From NCBI GenBank assembly GCA_023953775.1, contig JAMLJD010000006.1, positions 1 to 64,000 on the forward strand: a stretch of 64,000 nucleotides of DNA. The letters are read 5' to 3'. Below are positions 52,285-62,684 of this stretch, piece by piece. This DNA is from Rhizobiaceae bacterium (GTDB lineage: Bacteria > Pseudomonadota > Alphaproteobacteria > Rhizobiales > Rhizobiaceae). The first letter of the stretch is position 1, and each line of letters starts with the position of its first letter. A model generated the notes under the pieces. That model saw nothing but the letters and a program-made list of their open reading frames with translations. It did no database searches and was not told the DNA's origin. The position numbers and the translations under genes are program-made.

Positions 52285-54255
52285 TTGAGCGTAAAACGCT
52301 GGGAGGACGACGCCACGGTCTGGACCGGGCCGAGCTACGCCGGACAGGCGGTTTCCTATCACCGCGATGTCGCCTCCGCCGCGGTCGCCGGCCGTATCAT
52401 CACCTGCGTCGAGGTCGTCGACTGGGACGGCGATGGCGGCCGCGACCTGCTGCTGTCGAGCTGGGACCCCTGTTACGACGGCCAGGTGTTTCTGCGCCGC
52501 CAGATCGGCACCAACAGCGACGGCACGCCGGTGCTGGGCCGCGAGGAGATCGTCGAGGGCGTCCGCGGCTACGTCACCGCGGTGCGCGACGGCGATCTGT
52601 TCCATCTCGTCTCGGCCTCCCGCATGCGCAGGCAGATCTACGTCTTTCCCAATGTGGGCGCACCCGGCGACCCGCGTTTCGGCGAGCCCGTCGCGCTCGA
52701 CCTCGATGCCGACTGGGTCAAGGGCAACGAATATTTCCACATGGCGCGCTTTCACGACATTGACGGCGACGGGGTGCCGGAACTGATCGTCGGCAGCGAC
52801 TCCTGGGAGGACTACTGGCCGAACGGCCTCGAGTGGAACGACGAGGGTTACCGCGCCTACGACGCCGCCGGCCGCTGGCTCGGCGGGCCGCTGCGCGGCT
52901 TCCTCTACGTCTTCAGGAACACCGGAACGCTTGCCGCTCCGGTCCTCGAGCGCGGCAAGCCGGTCATCGCCGGTGAAACCCCATTCGAGGTCTACGGCCA
53001 GCTCGCGCCCGCCTTCGGCGACTTCGACGGCGACGGCACCCGGTCCGTCATCTGCGGCGAATTCTGGAACATCCTCCATTGCGCCCGGCAGACCGGCCCG
53101 ATGGCCTTCGAACAACAGGTGCTCGTCGCCGGCACCGACGGCGAGCCGCTGCTGCTCGACCAGTGCATCCACTTGCCCTGCGCGGTCGACTGGGATGGCG
53201 ACGACCGCCTCGACATTCTCGTCGGCGCAGAGGACGGCTACGTCACGTTCCTGCGCAATGTCGGCCCCGGACCCGACGGCAGGCCCGCCTTCGAGAAGGT
53301 CGGCCGCGTCGAGACGACCGAACCGCTCGTCCATGCCGGTGTGCTGCCCTGCCCCGCCGCGTTCGACTTCACCGGCAACGGCCTGCCCGACCTCGTCGTC
53401 GGCAACAGCACCGGCGAACTCCTGTTCTACGAGAACCGCGGCCCCCGCGACGCCCCGGCGCTCGGGCGGGAGATCATGATCGCGGCAGGCGGGGAACCGG
53501 TCCGCATCGCTGCCGGCCTGACGGGATCGATCCAGGGCCCGTCGGAGAAGATGTTCGGCTATTCCTGCCCGACGATCGCCGACTGGGATGGCGACGGAAA
53601 GCCCGACCTGCTGGTCAGTGACGTCACTGGCTACCATTCCTTTTTCAGGAACGCCGGCGGGGCCAATCCGCCGCGCTTCGAGGCGGCCCGGCACCTTACC
53701 TTCGGGGGCAAGCCGCTCAGGACGGTCTGGCGCGTCCGTCCCGCCGTCGTCGACTGGATGGGCGACGGCCGGCTTCACTATCTCTGCCTCGACGAGGATG
53801 GTGTTCTCTCCGATTTCCGGCGGCTCTCCGATACGGAGCTCGGCGACAAGCGCCATCCACGCTGGGAAGACGGCCAGGCCATCCGATTCACCATGGATGT
53901 CGGCGGCGGCCGCGGCCGCGCCAAGCTGTGCGTGTGCGACTGGACCGGCGATGGACGCCTCGACCTGATCGTCGGCACTCACGCGCGCGCCTCGGTACCG
54001 CCGGGCCCGTCCGGGGCGCCGAGAAACACCACCGGGCAGGCCGGCATTTTCCTGCTCGAGAATGTCGGCTCCAACGCAGAGCCCGTCTTCGCCCTGCCGA
54101 AGGCCTTCAGCTTCCGAGGCGAAACCATCGCCATGGGCATGCATGTCGCCTCACCCGAGGCGGTCGACTGGACCGGCACCGGCGCGCTGGGGCTTCTCGT
54201 CGGTATCGAGGATGGCAGCATCGTCTGGCTGCCGCGCGAGGATCTGTCATGGTAG
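52285..54255 (+). CDS. FG-GAP/VCBS beta-propeller repeat protein
   Basis: 656 residues with at least eight repeats of the calcium-binding FG-GAP/VCBS type, for example VVDWDGDGGRDLLLSSWD, HDIDGDGVPELIVGS, FGDFDGDGTRSVICGE, VDWDGDDRLDILVGAEDGYV, IADWDGDGKPDLLVSDVTGY and CDWTGDGRLDLIVGTH. No signal peptide or membrane anchor is seen, unusual for a family that is mostly exported. The TTG start has GGAGGAG ahead of it (52270-52276). Its end overlaps the first aroE-like gene (ATGGTAG). It is part of the catabolic unit but has no obvious enzymatic site. Confidence 0.85.
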   Translation: MSVKRWEDDATVWTGPSYAGQAVSYHRDVASAAVAGRIITCVEVVDWDGDGGRDLLLSSWDPCYDGQVFLRRQIGTNSDGTPVLGREEIVEGVRGYVTAVRDGDLFHLVSASRMRRQIYVFPNVGAPGDPRFGEPVALDLDADWVKGNEYFHMARFHDIDGDGVPELIVGSDSWEDYWPNGLEWNDEGYRAYDAAGRWLGGPLRGFLYVFRNTGTLAAPVLERGKPVIAGETPFEVYGQLAPAFGDFDGDGTRSVICGEFWNILHCARQTGPMAFEQQVLVAGTDGEPLLLDQCIHLPCAVDWDGDDRLDILVGAEDGYVTFLRNVGPGPDGRPAFEKVGRVETTEPLVHAGVLPCPAAFDFTGNGLPDLVVGNSTGELLFYENRGPRDAPALGREIMIAAGGEPVRIAAGLTGSIQGPSEKMFGYSCPTIADWDGDGKPDLLVSDVTGYHSFFRNAGGANPPRFEAARHLTFGGKPLRTVWRVRPAVVDWMGDGRLHYLCLDEDGVLSDFRRLSDTELGDKRHPRWEDGQAIRFTMDVGGGRGRAKLCVCDWTGDGRLDLIVGTHARASVPPGPSGAPRNTTGQAGIFLLENVGSNAEPVFALPKAFSFRGETIAMGMHVASPEAVDWTGTGALGLLVGIEDGSIVWLPREDLSW

Positions 54256-55061
54256 CCGCCGGCATCGACGGCACCACCAGGATCATGGGCGTGATCGGCG
54301 ACCCGATCGCGCAGATCATGACGCCGACCGCGATCAATCCGCTCTTCGCCGGGATGGGCGCAAACATCGTCTGCGTCCCGGTCCACGTCAGGGCGGCCGA
54401 GCTCGGCGCCGCATGGCAGGGCTTCAAGGCGATCCGCAGCCTGATCGGATTCGGTGTCACGCTGCCCCACAAGCAGGCCGCGCTGAAGCTTTGCGACAGC
54501 CTCGACCCGCTCGCCGAGCGCGTCGGCGCGGTCAACCTCGTGCGCCGCGAAGCCGACGGCAGCCTTCGCGGCTATCAGTTCGACGGCAAGGGCTTCGTGC
54601 GCGGGCTTCGCGACCGCGGTCACGACGTGCAGGGCCGCCACTGCCTCATGGTCGGTGCCGGCGGCGCGGCCGTCGCCATTGCCTTTGCGCTCGTGGAGCA
54701 GGGCATCGCCTCCCTGACCATCGCCAACCGTACCCGCGCCAAGGCCGAGGAACTGGCCGAAACGCTCAACCGGGCCTTCGGCCGGACGGTGGCTGCGGCC
54801 GGCGATGCCGTCCCGGCCCGAGGCCAGATCGTCGTCAACGCCACGTCACTCGGCCTCTCGTCCGGCGACCCCCTGCCGCTCGATCCCGCTGCCATAGACG
54901 ACACGATGCTGGTGACGGAAGTCGTCGCCAAGCCGGAAATCACGGCCCTGCTCGTGGCGGCGCGCGATCGCGGTGCGACGGTCCACTCCGGCATTCATAT
55001 GATCCACGGGCAGGTCGGCATGATTGCCGAGCATCTTGCCGAACTCTGGGGTGGCGGATGA
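54249..55061 (+). CDS. shikimate-dehydrogenase-like oxidoreductase 1
   Basis: 270 residues of AroE fold. GFGVTLPHKQAAL keeps the catalytic lysine, GAVNLVRR the asparagine and GYQFDGKGFVRGL the aspartate; the NAD(P) site is LMVGAGGAAVAIAFALVEQG. The N-terminal motif that binds the shikimate carboxylate through two serines (S-x-S) reads IGDPIAQIMTPTAIN, without them. So a different hydroxy-acid or cyclic polyol substrate is likely. NRTRAKA in the cofactor loop suggests NADP. It overlaps the FG-GAP gene. Confidence 0.88.
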   Translation: MVAAGIDGTTRIMGVIGDPIAQIMTPTAINPLFAGMGANIVCVPVHVRAAELGAAWQGFKAIRSLIGFGVTLPHKQAALKLCDSLDPLAERVGAVNLVRREADGSLRGYQFDGKGFVRGLRDRGHDVQGRHCLMVGAGGAAVAIAFALVEQGIASLTIANRTRAKAEELAETLNRAFGRTVAAAGDAVPARGQIVVNATSLGLSSGDPLPLDPAAIDDTMLVTEVVAKPEITALLVAARDRGATVHSGIHMIHGQVGMIAEHLAELWGGG

Positions 55062-55083
55062 TCCCCTTGTGATCCCGCGGTAA

Positions 55084-55911
55084 TCAGCCTCCGATCGGCG
55101 TTCCGGCCGGAAGCCCGGCCGCGAAGCCCGCGATCAGCGCGATCTGGGCCTTGAGCATGTCCTTGCCGTCGCTCGTGGCGCAGCCCAGCGCACGGGCCTG
55201 CGCAAGCAGCTCGGTTTCGCGCGACAGCGCCGCGATGTCGGCGACCAGGATTTCAGGCCGCAGTGCTGAAAGATCGACGGGAAACGGCTGCGACGCCTTC
55301 AGCCCCACAGGCGACGCGTTGATCAGCACGCTGTGACCGTCGAGGCGCGTTCCGGGGCGTGCCAGTTGCCGTCCCGCGATGAGGTTGACCATGTCCATCG
55401 TCATGCGCCGGGCCGCCGTATTCACGTCGAGCACCGAGAGCCGGTCTATGCCTTCCTCGATCAGCGCATGGGCGATCGCCCGGCCGGCCCCGCCGGCGCC
55501 GACCAGCAACACCGCGGCATCCTTGAGCCGCTTGCGGTGTGCGCCGAGACCGCGCACGAAGCCGAGCCCGTCGAACAGCGCCCCGTGCATCGTTCCGTCG
55601 GCGCGGCGCTGGATCGAATTCACCGCGCCGACTTCCGCGGCGGCCTGCGTCAGCGTCGTGCACAGCCGCGCGCCGGCGACCTTGTGCGGCACCGTCACGC
55701 CTATGCCGGCGACGTTCGACATCGCCGCGAAGACGCTCCATGTCGTGTCGAATGTCCTGAAGGTGACGTGGAACGGCACGGCGTAGATGTCCTCGCCGTG
55801 CCGCGCGAAGAGCGGATTGATCAGCGTCGGCGTCTGGACCTGCTCGACCGGATCGCCGAACACCGCATAGATGCGCGACGTCCCGGCGAGGTTGGGAACC
55901 TGTTCCCTCAT
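55084..55911 (-). CDS. shikimate-dehydrogenase-like oxidoreductase 2
   Basis: 275 residues of AroE fold, convergent with its paralogue. GIGVTVPHKVAGA (lysine), GAVNSIQRR, ALFDGLGFVRGL (aspartate) and LLVGAGGAGRAIAHALIEEG (cofactor) are present. The substrate-binding N-terminus is FGDPVEQVQTPTLIN, again without the S-x-S pair. LDVNTAARR in the cofactor loop has an acidic residue, pointing to NAD. Its start overlaps the isomerase stop. The pair may act on two related substrates or successive steps. Confidence 0.88.
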   Translation of the reverse strand: MREQVPNLAGTSRIYAVFGDPVEQVQTPTLINPLFARHGEDIYAVPFHVTFRTFDTTWSVFAAMSNVAGIGVTVPHKVAGARLCTTLTQAAAEVGAVNSIQRRADGTMHGALFDGLGFVRGLGAHRKRLKDAAVLLVGAGGAGRAIAHALIEEGIDRLSVLDVNTAARRMTMDMVNLIAGRQLARPGTRLDGHSVLINASPVGLKASQPFPVDLSALRPEILVADIAALSRETELLAQARALGCATSDGKDMLKAQIALIAGFAAGLPAGTPIGG

Positions 55912-56759
55912 GACGCGACCACCGCGTCGGCGAATATCTCCCGGCAGCGCGCGAGAGACAGATCGATCACCGCATCCGGATCCTCGGCCCACCACCTGTC
56001 CGAGAAGATCTCGACCTCGATCGGGCCGTCATAGCCGGCCGCCTTCACCTGCCGCCATATGCCGGCCAGATCGATCACGCCGTCGCCCATCATGCCGCGA
56101 TCCCGCAGGATATGCGTGGTCGGAACCAGCCAGTCATTGACGTGGAACCCCAGGATGCGGCCGGCCTTGCCGGTCCGGACGATCTCCGCGGCGAGCCGCT
56201 CGTCCCACCAGACATGATAGACGTCGACGACGATCCCGATGCCGCCGCCAAGCCGGTCGCAGATATCGTTGGCGTGCGACAGGCTGGTGATGACGGCACG
56301 GTCGCCGGCGAGCATCGGATGCAGCGGCTCCAGCGCAAGCTTCACCCCTGTTGGCCGCGCGTGGTCGAGAAGGGCAGCCGTCAGTTCTTCCATCTCGGAG
56401 CGCGCACCGTCGATGTCGCGCGAGCCCGGCGCGAGACCTCCGGAAAAGACCAGGATGTGGTCGGCGCCGAATTCGGCCGCCTGGTCGACCGCGCGGCGTG
56501 CCGCATCGAGCCGGCTCGCGCGGTCGCCGCCGGTCAGGAGCGGCCCTGCCCGGTTGAAGCCGAAAGCGGCGATGCCGTTGTCGTCCATCAGCGTAAGGGC
56601 GCTGGCCGTGCCGATCCTGTCGATCTCGTCGCCCCATACGGAGGCGCGCGCGAGGCCCCGCGCCGCGCATCCCGCGATGAAGTCGGCCATGCCCCACCGC
56701 TCGCGGACGGTCGCATGGTTGATGACGATTTCCGGCAATCCCTTCGGATGATCTGTCAT
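55908..56759 (-). CDS. sugar-phosphate isomerase/epimerase-like TIM barrel
   Basis: 283 residues of the AP-endonuclease-2/xylose-isomerase-like superfamily: LPEIVINHATVRERWGMADF at the start, VKLALEPLHPMLAG and VVDVYHVWWDERLAAEIV with metal ligands (Glu, His, Asp), then GFHVNDWLVP and VEIFSDRWW with the final Glu. It may isomerise or dehydrate a sugar acid or inositol-type compound. It follows the ABC ATPase gene by 14 bases. Confidence 0.87.
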   Translation of the reverse strand: MTDHPKGLPEIVINHATVRERWGMADFIAGCAARGLARASVWGDEIDRIGTASALTLMDDNGIAAFGFNRAGPLLTGGDRASRLDAARRAVDQAAEFGADHILVFSGGLAPGSRDIDGARSEMEELTAALLDHARPTGVKLALEPLHPMLAGDRAVITSLSHANDICDRLGGGIGIVVDVYHVWWDERLAAEIVRTGKAGRILGFHVNDWLVPTTHILRDRGMMGDGVIDLAGIWRQVKAAGYDGPIEVEIFSDRWWAEDPDAVIDLSLARCREIFADAVVAS

Positions 56760-56773
56760 GCGCCCGGCATATC

Positions 56774-57616
56774 TCAGAACTTGTAGACGCCGAGCTTCTC
56801 GAAGATCGAGTAGATCCGCTCGGCATATTTCGAGAACTCGGGATACTCGCCGAGATGCGCCGGCCGCGGCCGTGGCAGATCGATGACGATCTCCTCGACG
56901 ATCGTGCCCGGGCTCTTCGACATCACCAGTACCCGGTCGGACAGGCCGACCGCCTCCTCGATCGAATGGGTGATGAACAGCACGGTCTTGCGCGTCTCGA
57001 GCCACAGCATCTCGAGATCGTGGCGGATCTGGGTGCGGGTGATCGCGTCAAGCGCTCCGAAAGGCTCGTCCATCAGAAGCATCGAGGGGTTGTGGACCAG
57101 CGCCCGGGCGATCGACACGCGCTGGCGCATGCCGCCGGAGAGCTGCCAGGGATAGCGGTTTTCGGCCCCTTTCAGACCCAGGCGCCCGAACAGCTCGTCA
57201 GCCTGTGTCCGCAATGCGCTCTTGTCCAATCCGCGGATTTCCTGCTGCAGCATGACGTTCTTGATCGCCGTGCGGAAGTCGAGCAGCAGATGATCCTGGA
57301 ACACGATGCCGATCTCCGAGATCGGCGATGTCAGCCGGTTGCCGTCGATCTCGACCGTACCGGCGCTCATCGGTTCGAGCCCGGTGACGAGCAGCATCGT
57401 CGTGCTCTTGCCGCAACCAGACGGGCCGATGATGCTGACGAACTCGCCCGGCTTGATGTCGAGATCGATCGGACCGAGCGCGTGGAACGCATTCGGCCCG
57501 CTGCCGAACACCTTGGTGAGGCCCTTGGCGCGGATTGAGGCGCCAATCGAACGCGCCCCCTCCTCGACCCGCGGCAGCCCGCCATCCTGTTGTATCGCCG
57601 TTCCAGCCGGTGTCAT
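56774..57616 (-). CDS. ABC transporter ATP-binding protein (SsuB/TauB type)
   Basis: 280 residues. Walker A is IGPSGCGKSTTML, the Q-loop is GIVFQDHLLLDFRTA, the signature is LSGGMRQRVSIARALV and Walker B is LLMDEPFGALD, followed by the H-loop FITHS. The family serves nitrate, sulfonate, taurine and pyrimidine-precursor uptake. It has two partner permeases and one binding protein in the same operon. Confidence 0.94.
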   Translation of the reverse strand: MTPAGTAIQQDGGLPRVEEGARSIGASIRAKGLTKVFGSGPNAFHALGPIDLDIKPGEFVSIIGPSGCGKSTTMLLVTGLEPMSAGTVEIDGNRLTSPISEIGIVFQDHLLLDFRTAIKNVMLQQEIRGLDKSALRTQADELFGRLGLKGAENRYPWQLSGGMRQRVSIARALVHNPSMLLMDEPFGALDAITRTQIRHDLEMLWLETRKTVLFITHSIEEAVGLSDRVLVMSKSPGTIVEEIVIDLPRPRPAHLGEYPEFSKYAERIYSIFEKLGVYKF

Positions 57617-57626
57617 GTCGAAAACC

Positions 57627-58451
57627 TCAATGTCTTGTCGCCCAGGGCATCAGCCACTGGCCCAGCATGCTCATCGTGCCGTTGAAGATCAGGGCGACGA
57701 TGGCCGCGGCCACCAGCCCGGAGAACATCAGCGTCATGTCCATGAAGCCGGATGCGCGCATGATCATGAAGCCGAGCCCTTTGTTGGAGGCGATGAACTC
57801 GGCGATGATGACGCCTTCGACCGCCTTCACCACGCCGATCTTCATGCCCGAGAAGATGTGCGGCATCGCCGCCGGCAGCCGCACCTTCCAGAATGTCTGC
57901 CACGGGTCGGCGCCCATCGATCGCGAGATGTAGAACAACCGCCTGTCGACAAGCCGGAAGCCCGACATGCTGTCGACCAGGATCGGAAAGAAGCACATCA
58001 GGAACACGATCAGCGCGGCGACCAGCGGGCCGATGCCGAACCAGACGATCAGGATCGGACCGATGACGGTCTTCGGCATGATGTTGAGAAACACGATGAC
58101 CGGATAGAAGCCGCGCTCCAGCGTGCCGACCGAGATGATTGCCAGCGCCAGCGGAACCGCGATCACGACGCCGAGCACGAAGCCCTCGACGATGGTCAGC
58201 GAGGTCCAAAGCGCATGGCCGGCAATCAGCACCCGGTCGGTGTAGAGCCGGGCGAGAAAGTCCGAAGGCTTGGGGACCAGCCAGATGGGCACCTCGAAGA
58301 AGCGCAGCAGCACCTCCCAGACGCCCAGCAGCACGAGGATCGCAGCGGCGCCAATCGCGACCGACGAGACGAACGAGCCGCCGAATGCCGCGCGCAGCCG
58401 GTCCGTCATGCCCGACTGCTCCACTGCATCTGCGCTGCCTGTCATCGCCAT
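57627..58451 (-). CDS. ABC transporter permease (SsuC type) B
   Basis: 274 residues with about six membrane helices: AAAILVLLGVWEVLLRFFEV early, the coupling-helix region SRSMGADPWQTFWKVRLPAA (EAA motif), and GVIIAEFIASNKGLGFMIMR. It follows the binding-protein gene and precedes the ATPase. Two different permeases suggest a heterodimeric channel. Confidence 0.92.
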   Translation of the reverse strand: MAMTGSADAVEQSGMTDRLRAAFGGSFVSSVAIGAAAILVLLGVWEVLLRFFEVPIWLVPKPSDFLARLYTDRVLIAGHALWTSLTIVEGFVLGVVIAVPLALAIISVGTLERGFYPVIVFLNIMPKTVIGPILIVWFGIGPLVAALIVFLMCFFPILVDSMSGFRLVDRRLFYISRSMGADPWQTFWKVRLPAAMPHIFSGMKIGVVKAVEGVIIAEFIASNKGLGFMIMRASGFMDMTLMFSGLVAAAIVALIFNGTMSMLGQWLMPWATRH

Positions 58452-58527
58452 GCTTGCTTCACCGCGTTTGTTTCATTGCAGGCCGAACGCGGATTGCCGC
58501 GTCCGGCCCTGTCGGATCGCCTGTCGA

Positions 58528-59535
58528 TCAGGGGCACGTCACCGGCTCGGCCGGCACGTAGTCGAGGCTGTAATAGTCGGTGACCGGCTTCGTCGAAGGC
58601 AGGTTCATGGCCGTGGTCATGACGTCGTACATCGCCGCCCAGGTCTCCGCGCTGGTCACGCCGATCGTGTCGCCCGAGCCCGCCGGGCAGACCGAGGCGA
58701 AGCTGTATTTCGACGACTTGAGGAGATTCTCAGGCGAATGGCCGGTCTCGGGGAACACTTCCAGAAGCGCCTTCACCGACCCTTCGGGATCCTTCATCGC
58801 TTCCTGCCAGCCGAGCGCCGTTGCCTCGACGAAGCGCTTGTAGACGTCGGCATTGGCCGCCAGCTTGTCCTCTCGGGCGACCAGCGCCAGGCTCGCGATC
58901 GGCACGCCGTTGTTGTAGAAATACATGTTGCCGGCCTCGATGCCCTGCGCTTCGAGCGGAACGACGATGTTTTCCGGCGTCTGCGAGACCGCGTCCACCT
59001 GGCCCGAGGTCAACAGCCCGATGAAGGCGCTCTCGGCAGCCGATACGATCTCGACCTGCGATTCCTCGATGCCGTTCGCCCGCAGGAAGACCGGGATCAG
59101 CGGCAGCATCGCCGAGCCGGGCGAGACCGCGAGCTTCTTGCCGATCAGGTCCTTGGGCTCCTTGATGCCGGACTTGGCGAGGTACTGGATACCGAACTGG
59201 CCGGACTTCCAGATCGTCGAGATGATCCTGATCGGCGCACCCTGCGAGGCGACGTTGAGGATCGCACCGGTATCGGCATAGCCGAGTTCGGTCTGGCCCG
59301 TCGCGACGAGCTGTGCGGCGACCGCCGACCCGCGACCCTCGACCAGCTCGACCTCGAGATCGTGGTCGGCGTAGATGCCCTTGACCTGCGCCATCGCGAA
59401 TCCGAGATGGGCGGTATCGGCGGTCCAGTTCATCTGCATCTGGATCTTGTCGGCGGCAAATGCACCGCCGGACGCGGCCGCGACGGCCGCGAAAATTGCG
59501 CCAAAAGCGGCGTTCCTGATCATCGTTTTCATCAT
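58528..59535 (-). CDS. ABC transporter substrate-binding protein (NMT1/THI5-like)
   Basis: 335 residues with a signal peptide (MIRNAAFGAIFAAVAAASGG, cut near AFA). The mature part (IQMQMNWTADTAHLGFAMAQ; EVELVEGRGSAVAAQLVATG; GKKLAVSPGSAMLPLIPVFL) fits the SsuA/THI5 group, which binds sulfonates, aromatic acids or pyrimidine precursors. The ligand cannot be named; neighbours suggest a cyclic or hydroxylated acid. Confidence 0.92.
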   Translation of the reverse strand: MMKTMIRNAAFGAIFAAVAAASGGAFAADKIQMQMNWTADTAHLGFAMAQVKGIYADHDLEVELVEGRGSAVAAQLVATGQTELGYADTGAILNVASQGAPIRIISTIWKSGQFGIQYLAKSGIKEPKDLIGKKLAVSPGSAMLPLIPVFLRANGIEESQVEIVSAAESAFIGLLTSGQVDAVSQTPENIVVPLEAQGIEAGNMYFYNNGVPIASLALVAREDKLAANADVYKRFVEATALGWQEAMKDPEGSVKALLEVFPETGHSPENLLKSSKYSFASVCPAGSGDTIGVTSAETWAAMYDVMTTAMNLPSTKPVTDYYSLDYVPAEPVTCP

Positions 59536-59617
59536 TTCCTCCTTGGTCTTGTTCGTTTTCGACGTACTGAGCCCTGGTTTTTCACGAAGAATCGAGCACT
59601 TCGCGCTGCTTTTCGGA

Positions 59618-60379
59618 TCACCTGCCCCGCCGCCACGGCAGGAGCATTTGTTCCGCCAGCGCCATCCCCCAGCTGAGGATGACGCCGATCATCGAACCGA
59701 TGACGAGGACGGCGAAGAGCAGCGACGTATCGGCGTCGTCCATCGCCCTCAGGACGAGGTAGCCGAGCCCGTTCTGCGAGTTCAGCCACTCGACCACGAT
59801 GACCACGGTCACCGCGATGACGATGGTGATCTTGAAGCCGGAAAAGATGCTCGGCGCCGCCGACGGCAGCTCGAACAGCCGGAAGGTCTGCCACCACGAC
59901 GCGCCGACCGAACGGCTGAGATAGTATTGCCGCGGATCGATCGACTTGAAGCCGGTCACGCTGTCGACGAGGATCGGAAAGAAGGTGATCAGCGCGGTCA
60001 GCAGGATCTTCGGGAAGTCGGCGAAGCCGAACCAGACCAGCATCAGCGGCGCCAGCGTGATCTTGGGCAACCCCTGGATGAAGACGACGAGCGGATAGAG
60101 GATCTGCTCGGCAAGCCGGATGCGCGCGATCAGATAGCCGAGGATGACGCCGGGTATCGCACCGGCGATGAAGCCGTAGAGGATCAGCCTGGTCGTCAGG
60201 ACCGCATGATAGCCGAGCCGCTGATAGTCCTCGGCGATGCGCGACAGGAACTGCGACGGCGCGGGCAGGATGAAGGACGGCACGTCGAACGACCGCACCA
60301 CGACTTCCCAGACGAGCAGCAGCCCGGCGAACCACAGCGCCGGCTCGGCTATCCTCTGCACCGTCGAGATGGGCTTCAT
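59618..60379 (-). CDS. ABC transporter permease (SsuC type) A
   Basis: 253 residues, about six helices: PALWFAGLLLVWEVVVRSFD, the coupling region SRSVGASWWQTFRLFELPSA and VVIVVEWLNSQNGLGYLVLR. It lies 8 bases after the second iclR gene and is the first structural gene of the operon. Confidence 0.92.
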   Translation of the reverse strand: MKPISTVQRIAEPALWFAGLLLVWEVVVRSFDVPSFILPAPSQFLSRIAEDYQRLGYHAVLTTRLILYGFIAGAIPGVILGYLIARIRLAEQILYPLVVFIQGLPKITLAPLMLVWFGFADFPKILLTALITFFPILVDSVTGFKSIDPRQYYLSRSVGASWWQTFRLFELPSAAPSIFSGFKITIVIAVTVVIVVEWLNSQNGLGYLVLRAMDDADTSLLFAVLVIGSMIGVILSWGMALAEQMLLPWRRGR

Positions 60380-60387
60380 GACGCCCC

Positions 60388-61230
60388 CTACGCCTCGACG
60401 GTCTCGCCCTGGAGGGCGGCGGCCATCGCCGGCTTGTAGCCGCGCTGGCGGCTGCGGAGCGACCAGATCTCGGCAACGTCATGAGCGGCGCGCTTCAAGG
60501 CGTCGGCGATTTCCGCATAGCGTTCAGGCCTGATGCGGATCGACGGACCGGCGACGCTCATCGTGCCGGCCACCGGCGCACCCGGCTCGGTGCCGCTGTA
60601 GAAAGGCACGGCGACGGCCGATGTGCCGGCCTCGGCTTCCTCCATCGATGTCGCGAAGCCGTGCGCCCGCGTCTCTGCGAGGCGCTCGCGCAACTCGTCG
60701 ACATTGGTCGCGCTGTGGGGACCGAGCGGCCGCCGCGCCTCGAAACCACGCGCGCAGACGATGCGAAGCGCTTCGCTTTCGGGCAGCGTCGCCAGCCAGG
60801 CCTTGCCGTTGGCGGTCGCGTGCAGGACGATTTCCTGACCCATCTCGGGGTCGTAGCGCAGGCCGGTCACCGCGCCCTGAGCCCGCGCGACCCAGACGAG
60901 GTCCTCGCCCTCGACGATGGCCAGCCGGCAATATTCCCGCGTTTCGCGCGCCAGCTTGTCGAGCACGGACTGGACCACATCGGGAACAGCGCGCACGTCG
61001 AGATTGCGAAAGGCAAGCGTGCTCATCCTGAGCGACAGCGCATAGCGCTGCGTGCCACTGTGCTGAACGACCCAACCGCGCTCTACGAGCGTCGAAAGCG
61101 TCCGGTGGACAGCGCTCGCGGGAACGTCCACGCGCTGCGAGAGATCGGTAAGCTCGACCGGCTCCCGCTCTCCAGCCAAGGCCTCCAATATGGTCAGGCA
61201 CCGGTCTATCGCGGCTACTGTCACGTGCAT
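60388..61230 (-). CDS. IclR-family transcriptional regulator 2
   Basis: 280 residues. Winged helix MHVTVAAIDRCLTILEALAG, then LSQRVDVPASAVHRTLSTLV; effector domain with YCRLAIVEGEDLVWVARAQG, LHATANGKAWLATLPESEAL and GTMSVAGPSIRIRPERYAEI. GGAGG ahead of the start at 61230 rules out the longer upstream frame. It heads the minus-strand ABC-isomerase-aroE operon and is divergent from bkdA1. The palindromes at 61265-61289 and 52249-52265 are its likely targets. Confidence 0.93.
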   Translation of the reverse strand: MHVTVAAIDRCLTILEALAGEREPVELTDLSQRVDVPASAVHRTLSTLVERGWVVQHSGTQRYALSLRMSTLAFRNLDVRAVPDVVQSVLDKLARETREYCRLAIVEGEDLVWVARAQGAVTGLRYDPEMGQEIVLHATANGKAWLATLPESEALRIVCARGFEARRPLGPHSATNVDELRERLAETRAHGFATSMEEAEAGTSAVAVPFYSGTEPGAPVAGTMSVAGPSIRIRPERYAEIADALKRAAHDVAEIWSLRSRQRGYKPAMAAALQGETVEA

Positions 61231-61264
61231 CCTCCCAGACGTCACGAGTAGAATACAGCACTCG

Positions 61265-61289
61265 ATTCCAAATTGGAATAGGATTCCAG
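61265..61289. promoter_or_regulatory. overlapping palindromes between iclR2 and bkdA1
   Basis: ATTCCAA-A-TTGGAAT (61265-61279) overlaps TTGGAAT-AGG-ATTCCAG (61273-61289), sharing the central arm. The second copy equals the site at 52249 save one base. It lies 35 bases from the iclR start and could control both directions. Confidence 0.7.
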
Positions 61290-61375
61290 AAATTTCGTGA
61301 GATGCCCGGAATCCGTGTTGCGCAAAGGTCGGCGCACCCATCACGAAATATTATTGCGCGGAAGTGCCGAAATAA

Positions 61376-62683
<1,308 letters not shown>

Positions 62684-62684
62684 C

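Noticed and set aside
51298-54144. 948-codon open frame on the minus strand across the DHDPS-like and FG-GAP genes
   Set aside because: Antisense or off-frame to two genes with clear families and good starts.
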